Shown here one piece after another: positions 54,724 through 62,000 of a DNA stretch of 64,000 bases. Origin of the DNA: Heterobilharzia americana (taxonomy: Eukaryota; Platyhelminthes; Trematoda; Strigeidida; Schistosomatidae); NCBI GenBank assembly GCA_944470555.2, contig OX104127.1, forward strand, positions 138,774,786-138,838,785, in the 5' to 3' direction. Both the position numbers and the translations under genes were made by a program. Numbering within the stretch: position 1 is the first letter of the stretch; every line of letters begins with the position of its first letter. Below the pieces are notes generated by a model, which was given only the letters and a program-made list of their open reading frames with translations, was not told the DNA's origin and made no database searches.

Positions 54724-57700
54724 GAGTGACATCAAAGTAGATGAAGTTGTGTGAGAGAACAAACAATCTGAAGATAAAGGTCAGTGCAAATATTCAAGCT
54801 TTATAAGATGTCAAGGAGTGGAGTGAATACATCTACACCATTGTGACCAATTTACAACCATATCACCAAGAGTGACTCAGTCATCAACCACTGATTCCTA
54901 TCGTCTCGAAGACCCCAGCCAGACAGTCTACATCTGCCAACACAGCTCAGACCAACAGTCAGTGACTTCATCAACTGGTTCCATGTCTTTGTTTGGCCAC
55001 ACTGAACCCTCCTCTTCCAACCTAATCCATCTTCCTCTAACATATCACATCGAGGTAGGTGTGGGTTCGGCATGCGTATTACATGTCCAAGTCACCTTAG
55101 TCGACTAAGGTGGTTAACAACCTCATCAACTGCCTAGTAGTACCCTTTGTCTAACCTCAACGTTCATTACACGATGATATCACCAAACGCGACCAATGCA
55201 ACGAACAGGTCTGTGATCAGAACTCTGTAACAGCTTCTTGTATACTGCTTTCAATAGCCGTTTCTCACAGCTGTATAACACAGGAGGACGGACTACAGTA
55301 CAGTATATTTATATCGTTGTTAAGTAGTCGGATATCTCGCCAGTCGGTGCCACAGATGAGGCAGGTTGGAAAATGTCAAACGAGGCTTCTGTATCTCAGA
55401 TAAGATTTCGTCATCAATCAGCCTGTTCGGAACAAGCTTGCAGAAAGTAATCAACTTGATTAACGTCAAAATAAAGGAAGTGTAAAGTAAATCATAAGCT
55501 AATGATAAATGTTTGAATCTGATGGAAAGTGGCTAAAACCATTCTGTCATAAAACAATCACGTTTTTGTAAATTAGGTGGGAGCAATGCTGTTATTGTCA
55601 TAAAATAAAGTGATATGCCTTGATGTCACATATTAGAAGTGACAACTACAGAATGTACGACTGTCAGTGTCACGTGTTGCCAACCTTCTACAAGCACACT
55701 TCTCTGAATATCGGATTGACTCTAAAGACCACGCTAACAATTGATGGGGTGACCAATTACACAGGGGGCCTTTACAGCCAGTCGAAATGACCAACCAGAT
55801 CTCACTATTTCAACGGGGATGGCTTTTTTAAAAATTACAGAATTCGAATGGGTTACTAAATTGTCATCAGAATATTGCTTTATCCACGCTTATGGATACC
55901 AACTTGACTGAAAGTAAGACAACGTACTTGTAACCCGTTAAAAGTCAGTCTTTCTTTCACTTCTGCTATCGTAGAATTTAAGTTAGACATGTATATCAAC
56001 TGCAATTATACGACCACAAAGCACAATAGTTTACAACAATGTAGTCACTAATTTCATTCACAGAAATTAGGATAAAGCATGATAATAGTTGGTTTCACTT
56101 TGGATACAATTAATTTACATTCAAGGATGTTACGCAATCGTCTCAGAAGCTGATAGAAAGTTCTTGAGCTGAGCTATGCAATTATAATATAAGTCTTACG
56201 TACAATGTCTTTCAAAAGATTGGTAGAAAAATAAGAACATTTAAAAAAGAAATAAATGATCGTTTATTACTATAAATCAAATGCTTGCAACATTGAATAA
56301 TGTGCTCTATATTTTGTATATCAGCCAGCTAGACCGTACCCAACTTAATATTTCTTCAATGTGTAAGCTGGTATCTACACATACATCGGAAACACTCATC
56401 CTGTCTCTTCCTCATATTTCATATCACAAGATTGTAATTTATACGCAATGCATGTGTATGCATCCATGTGAACAAATCATCGTACACTCCAGTTACTTTG
56501 TACCACAGTTAATACTCCTTTGCTTTATCTCCAGTAACTAACGTTCCTTAACAAAGGTGGGAAACAACTAACTCATGAGTGGATTTGGGTGACTTTTAGG
56601 GTCACCTTCATAACTGATAAGATAACCAATTACGGTTCTTCATTTTATGAAATACTACATTTTCATCCGAAATACCAAAGCCCGCTTGGTTATTGCGAGA
56701 GTCATTTGGGTGACCCCCAACATGATTATACACGATGGTGGTATCGATATCTTCAAGTCTACAGGTATCTTTTTAGAAAACGGTAACTGTCATGATCTCT
56801 GGAAATTATGTATATATACATATACAGAGGAGTGAATGCGTACGACTTCAAATGTAGTACTTTATAGGAGAAACAATAACTTCCTTCTTGTATCACGTGT
56901 ATAGATAAAACTGTCAGAAAATAAATATTAATGTGTATTTCCATGTCCTCTATATTTCAAAACATGTGCACATATTAGTTAGTTTCTTCAGTTATCACTT
57001 GACCCAGTGTATAAACACACACCTACATTCCCTCTTTCCTTACCTAATCCAACTGGGTCAAGGGGGGAGCACAAGAACATGGACGAGGATAGGTATAAAT
57101 CATGCACTATGTAATGTGCATCATGTGGGATATACATATTACATGATTAGGCAACAGATCACATGGTGTAAGAGAATTCTTCACACGAGTATTTTTCCTG
57201 CCTATCTATCTTACCAAAAGTGATTCTGCTAATCGATTTGGTTACTATCAGCTGTTTCCTTCTTTTCATCTGCCTTCTTCTTTTTCTACTTTTCCCCCCT
57301 AATTAGACAATGAATTTTGACAACAAACAGAGAATCAGTATTGATAAAAGATACTAAGATTTTATCATTGTCCAGTTCAGTAGTTTGTATGAAGGTAATT
57401 TTAAAGACAGTTTACAAAATGAAGCAATAGTTATAAGCTGTTTTGTCGTCATAGTTCGACAATCTTCAGTAACGCACATCCTTAATCCTACTATAAACGA
57501 GTAGATAACAGTATTAGATTGAAAAGTAAGCTGAAGAGTACAATCTAAACTCAACCATTTAACTCACCTAGCAAGCAATATAATCCACTGGAAATGTATA
57601 ATCACTGCACAATAACAATAGACAGAAAGGGGGAGGGGGTAAATGGGAAACAAAATGTATCTTATAATGAATGACCTAAAGTTCACCTGTGTTAAATTAT

Positions 57701-58996
57701 GCGCCAGCGGTGCGATTTCCCCATCTGACGCAGGCTGTCTTGCACGCAACTGAATAGCTTGATTCAGTCGGTCCATATGTCGAGCTATTCTTAGCATACG
57801 TGTTTGATAGTCAGAAAAGCGTGCATCCACAGGAACTTGGATTATTTCTTCAGCCTAATCAATAAAAAAAAAATAACAATATATACAATTTCGAGGTGGG
57901 TGGGGATTTGTTTATTAATTTCAGGTTGGTTTTCATAACGGACTGACAACAGTTGGAGAATCACTGTAAACTTGGGAGCATTAAAGAGCTGTTTCGTTCT
58001 AGTACGGGAGTCCTCAGCAGTACGCGCCCACGACCTGGCTAGGGGTTGAACTGAGGACCTTCAGTTTCCCCGGCGGACGAGTTAACCATCCAGGCACTGA
58101 ATCAGAGTTCAATGGTCTACAATTTCCAACTTCTATCAATTCGTGATATAGTGCGACTATCCACCAAGGTCTTCAGTTGGCATCCGCTTCACTTCCAACT
58201 AGTTGAACTGTCCAGTGCTCCGAGGTTTTTAATGGTTCTCCAACTGATATCAGTCCATGATGAATACTACCTTATAATAATAGTGATAATAACAATAACA
58301 ATAGTAATAACGATAAAAACTGGTGGGGAAGGAATACAGGGGTATGTCTATGCATGCTCAAGACATTAAAGAAATATGACCAAAGTGGTATAAATCTAGC
58401 CAAAATTGATTAGTTCCTTCGGACTATACAGCTGGGAATTTATCGATGTAGACCGATTATTAAAAACCAGTACAAGGCAAAAACAAAGAATGACCGAAAA
58501 GGAAGGCGTATTAAAAGAAATATAAAAAGAGGAGTAAAGCTATACGTCTATCACGGGATACAATTTTGGTATACTGTGACTATGGACAATGAATTATGTC
58601 CGAAATGCAATCCAGTAAATAATACTGATCCACCATATGATACACCTAATAAATCAACTAAAATGGAATTACATTCTACCGCAGTGCTCAAGTCTTACTC
58701 TCATATTTTTGAAATCTGGATTCTGCCAGAAACTTTATACCTAGGTGTCATTTATCGCTACACGTAATTTCTTATCGATTATGATACTGGATCGATTTAA
58801 TCACTCTCTGTTGCCACATGGGCTCTTATGCAGATGCTTCAATACCGTCAGACAATTCATTATGATGTGATTTACTCGACAGTGGAATTCAGAGTCTGTG
58901 TTACGTCCTAGCAGGAGCACCATCACTAACTGTGATGCATATTACATCCAGCTGACGAACTTCGGAATGGGGCGAAACACGCATTCTGGATTTCAT

Positions 58997-59054
<58 letters not shown>

Positions 59055-62000
59055 TCAGGTTGGTGAATGTGGCATAGAAATTACAGGTGAATGCAAAAAT
59101 CAAACCAATTCACACTATAAATACAGTGGATGATTTTTAAAAAAATGTGTGTTTTGATTTGAAAGTCAAATGGGGACAAATGACTAATTGACAATAGGAA
59201 AGAGTAAGTAACTTATCATGTAGACAGACATTGACACAAATATATGAATAACAACCACATATTACTACTGATGATCCTTTTCAATAGTTTTAACAGTAAC
59301 CGCGATAATTGATTTTAAAATCTGTCTATAGCTTGGTAACTTATTAAAACTATGACTGACTATTATTTTTTTCCGGATTTTTAGAACACTGATATTTCCA
59401 CTCAGGTATATTACATTCACTGGTGTACTTATTGTGCTCAATACTGCAGAAAAAGTATACCGTTAAAATGACAGTTTATTGATACAACTTCTCTAGTCGC
59501 TATCATTAATCAATGATATTTACGCTTCCTAGTTTACTTCACATAACATAGAAATGAAGATGAAAGATGGACACTCGAATAAAAACCTAATTTACTTCAA
59601 TTCTGAGATTTTTGGGGATTTATTTATCGATTTCAGGTTGGTTTTTATCATCCCAGTGTTTCTCCAATGTTATGTTTCGGGAATTGCTATGGCCGCTAAC
59701 GATACACGGATATCGAGGGTCATCCACCAACCTTCAACAAATCCCTAGTTGATTCCAGACCGGAACACTTAACACAGAAGGTATGATGGACGTGTAGAAA
59801 CGTGTATTGGGGTGGAAAGACCGAAGACAAGAACAACGGAAAATATATCTAATATATAGCTAGTTCGTTGGTTCAAATAATAATATTGCTTAGTTGATCC
59901 ACCGTCTTTCTGTCTAACTGTAGACGTGATCACATCCAACTCACGTCAGTCTGTAATGAATACCAACTAGAACTTAATTTACAGTCAGAGTAACAGTGAT
60001 TTTTAAAGGACATCCTAGCAACGACTATTACTTCAGTTGGAAAGTTGAATCTTTTTATAAAAGAAACTGGTTCGTTCAGTGGTTCCTAAAATAACCCTCA
60101 GAACCAATCATTGAAAAAGTATACAACTACTAATTTGTAGGTTCAACATCTTTTACTAGGTTGAGAGATGAATAATTTTCGATTCTATGTTGTATGAATG
60201 ATATCTGCTCAGATTTCGTGACAATAGCTACCCATTCTAGTTACTTCAATCCCAAGTCAAGCTAACTAGGATTGTTCAAGTGGAGAAGAAAACTGATTAT
60301 TGCTAAAATAAGCAACCGGTGATAACCTTGAATAGCAAACTCATATTATCTTGTGATGAATGATTGTAATCGATAGTCACTTTTCCCCTCTACCTAGATC
60401 CAACAATTTGAGTCTGTATCATAAACACTCAGTTAAGAAGTATATCTATCATTCAGTTGACAACTTGGGGCAACTACACAACAGGATTTTGAATTTCAAT
60501 TTCAAAATCCAGTTGGCAGTTGATTCGTGTAGTTTTGTTTATCATTATCGGAGTAAAACAGTAGATAGTCAATGTATACACATTTGATTGGTTCATCGAA
60601 TAAAAATATTGATAACTTATTCAGCCCGCAGTAGGTGAGAAGAGAAATAAATAGCAAACCACAATATATACCTAGATTACTGATTTATTATCCTCTTTAA
60701 CATGGATCTAATGGAAGCTGAGCGATTTTTAAGAAAACAGATAGGTTTAGATTGTGTAGAATTGGTTAACTTGGTAGAATTCAAACGAGTACAATAACAG
60801 AGATATATACGGTGTTCAATAGAAAAAAAAGCTGGTAAATTCGCAGGCAAAACTGAATGCACTCGGTATTAGCAATGAGAATTTGAAGATTAGTATCATT
60901 TAAAACACTTTAGCTAGAAACAAATCAATCCCATCAATTCATATAGTAAAATATATGATAACGAGAAAGAGTGAATCGAATCGGTCTGATAAGACTAACA
61001 GCAGAGGCATTAAAATTTTTGTAAAAAGACTGAAACTGAGACATTCGGTATTACTTCGGAAACAAGTAATTGTTGAACAACAGGTGAATAAACTAACTTG
61101 ATAATTTAACGAAAAGTGGTCCATTTATTTGAAGCTATGCATACATTGGGAGGGAGTGGCTGCGGTTACAGTTAAGTTCAAATATGAACATGTTCACAAT
61201 CCTCAATTCTATAGATAGTCATCGACAAGTGATAAATGACTGGCTGACAAAATCAATGTAGAACCACACACACACATACACAACTGCATCGGCTCAAGTT
61301 ACGACACCTCACAGTAATGTACAAAGAACAGGTGGATAGAATAAGAGTAAGAGTGACATCAAAGTACATAAAGTTGTGTGAGAGAACAAACAATCTGAAG
61401 ATAAAGGTCAGTGCAAATATTCAAGCTTTATAAGATGTCAAGGAGTGGAGTGAATACATCTACACCATTGTGACCAATTTACAACCATATCACCAAGAGT
61501 GACTCAGTCATCAACCACTGATTCCTATCGTCTCGAAGACCCCAGCCAGACAGTCTACATCTGCCAACACAGCTTAGACCAACAGTCAGTGACTTCATCA
61601 ACTGGTTCCATGTCTTTGTTTGGCCACACTGAACCCTCCTCTTCCAACCTAATCCATCTTCCTCTAACATATCACATCGAGGTAGGTGTGGGTTCGGCAT
61701 GCGTATTACATGTCCAAGTCACCTTAGTCGACTAAGGTGGTTAACAACCTCATCAACTGCCTAGTAGTACCCTTTGTCTAACCTCAACGTTCATTACACG
61801 ATGATATCACCAAACGCGACCAATGCAACGAACAGGTCTGTGATCAGAACTCTGTAACAGCTTCTTGTATACTGCTTTCAATAGCCGTTTCTCACAGCTG
61901 TATAACACAGGAGGACGGACTACAGTACAGTATATTTATATCGTTGTTAAGTAGTCGGATATCTCGCCAGTCGGTGCCACAGATGAGGCAGGTATGAAAA

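Larger units (their letters stand above)
47172..57686. other. talin intron 3 (10.5 kb)
   Basis: Holds a minus-strand CR1-like relic (47490-49030), a plus RTE 3' fragment (49335-50170), and a full RTE-like element nested in an antisense RTE fragment (51345-55440). 50180-51340 and 55450-57680 show nothing recognised beyond a short TTA run at 50651-50670. Confidence 0.7.

Noticed and set aside
54872..55108. 78-codon plus-strand frame that recurs at 49371-49607 (minus) and 61499-61735
   Set aside because: It recurs only because it is the opposite strand of the RTE C-terminal frame, which has the conserved protein motifs.
56281..57223. Cluster of plus-strand frames in intron 3
   Set aside because: Overlapping frames in several phases, no motif, no element similarity, antisense to talin.
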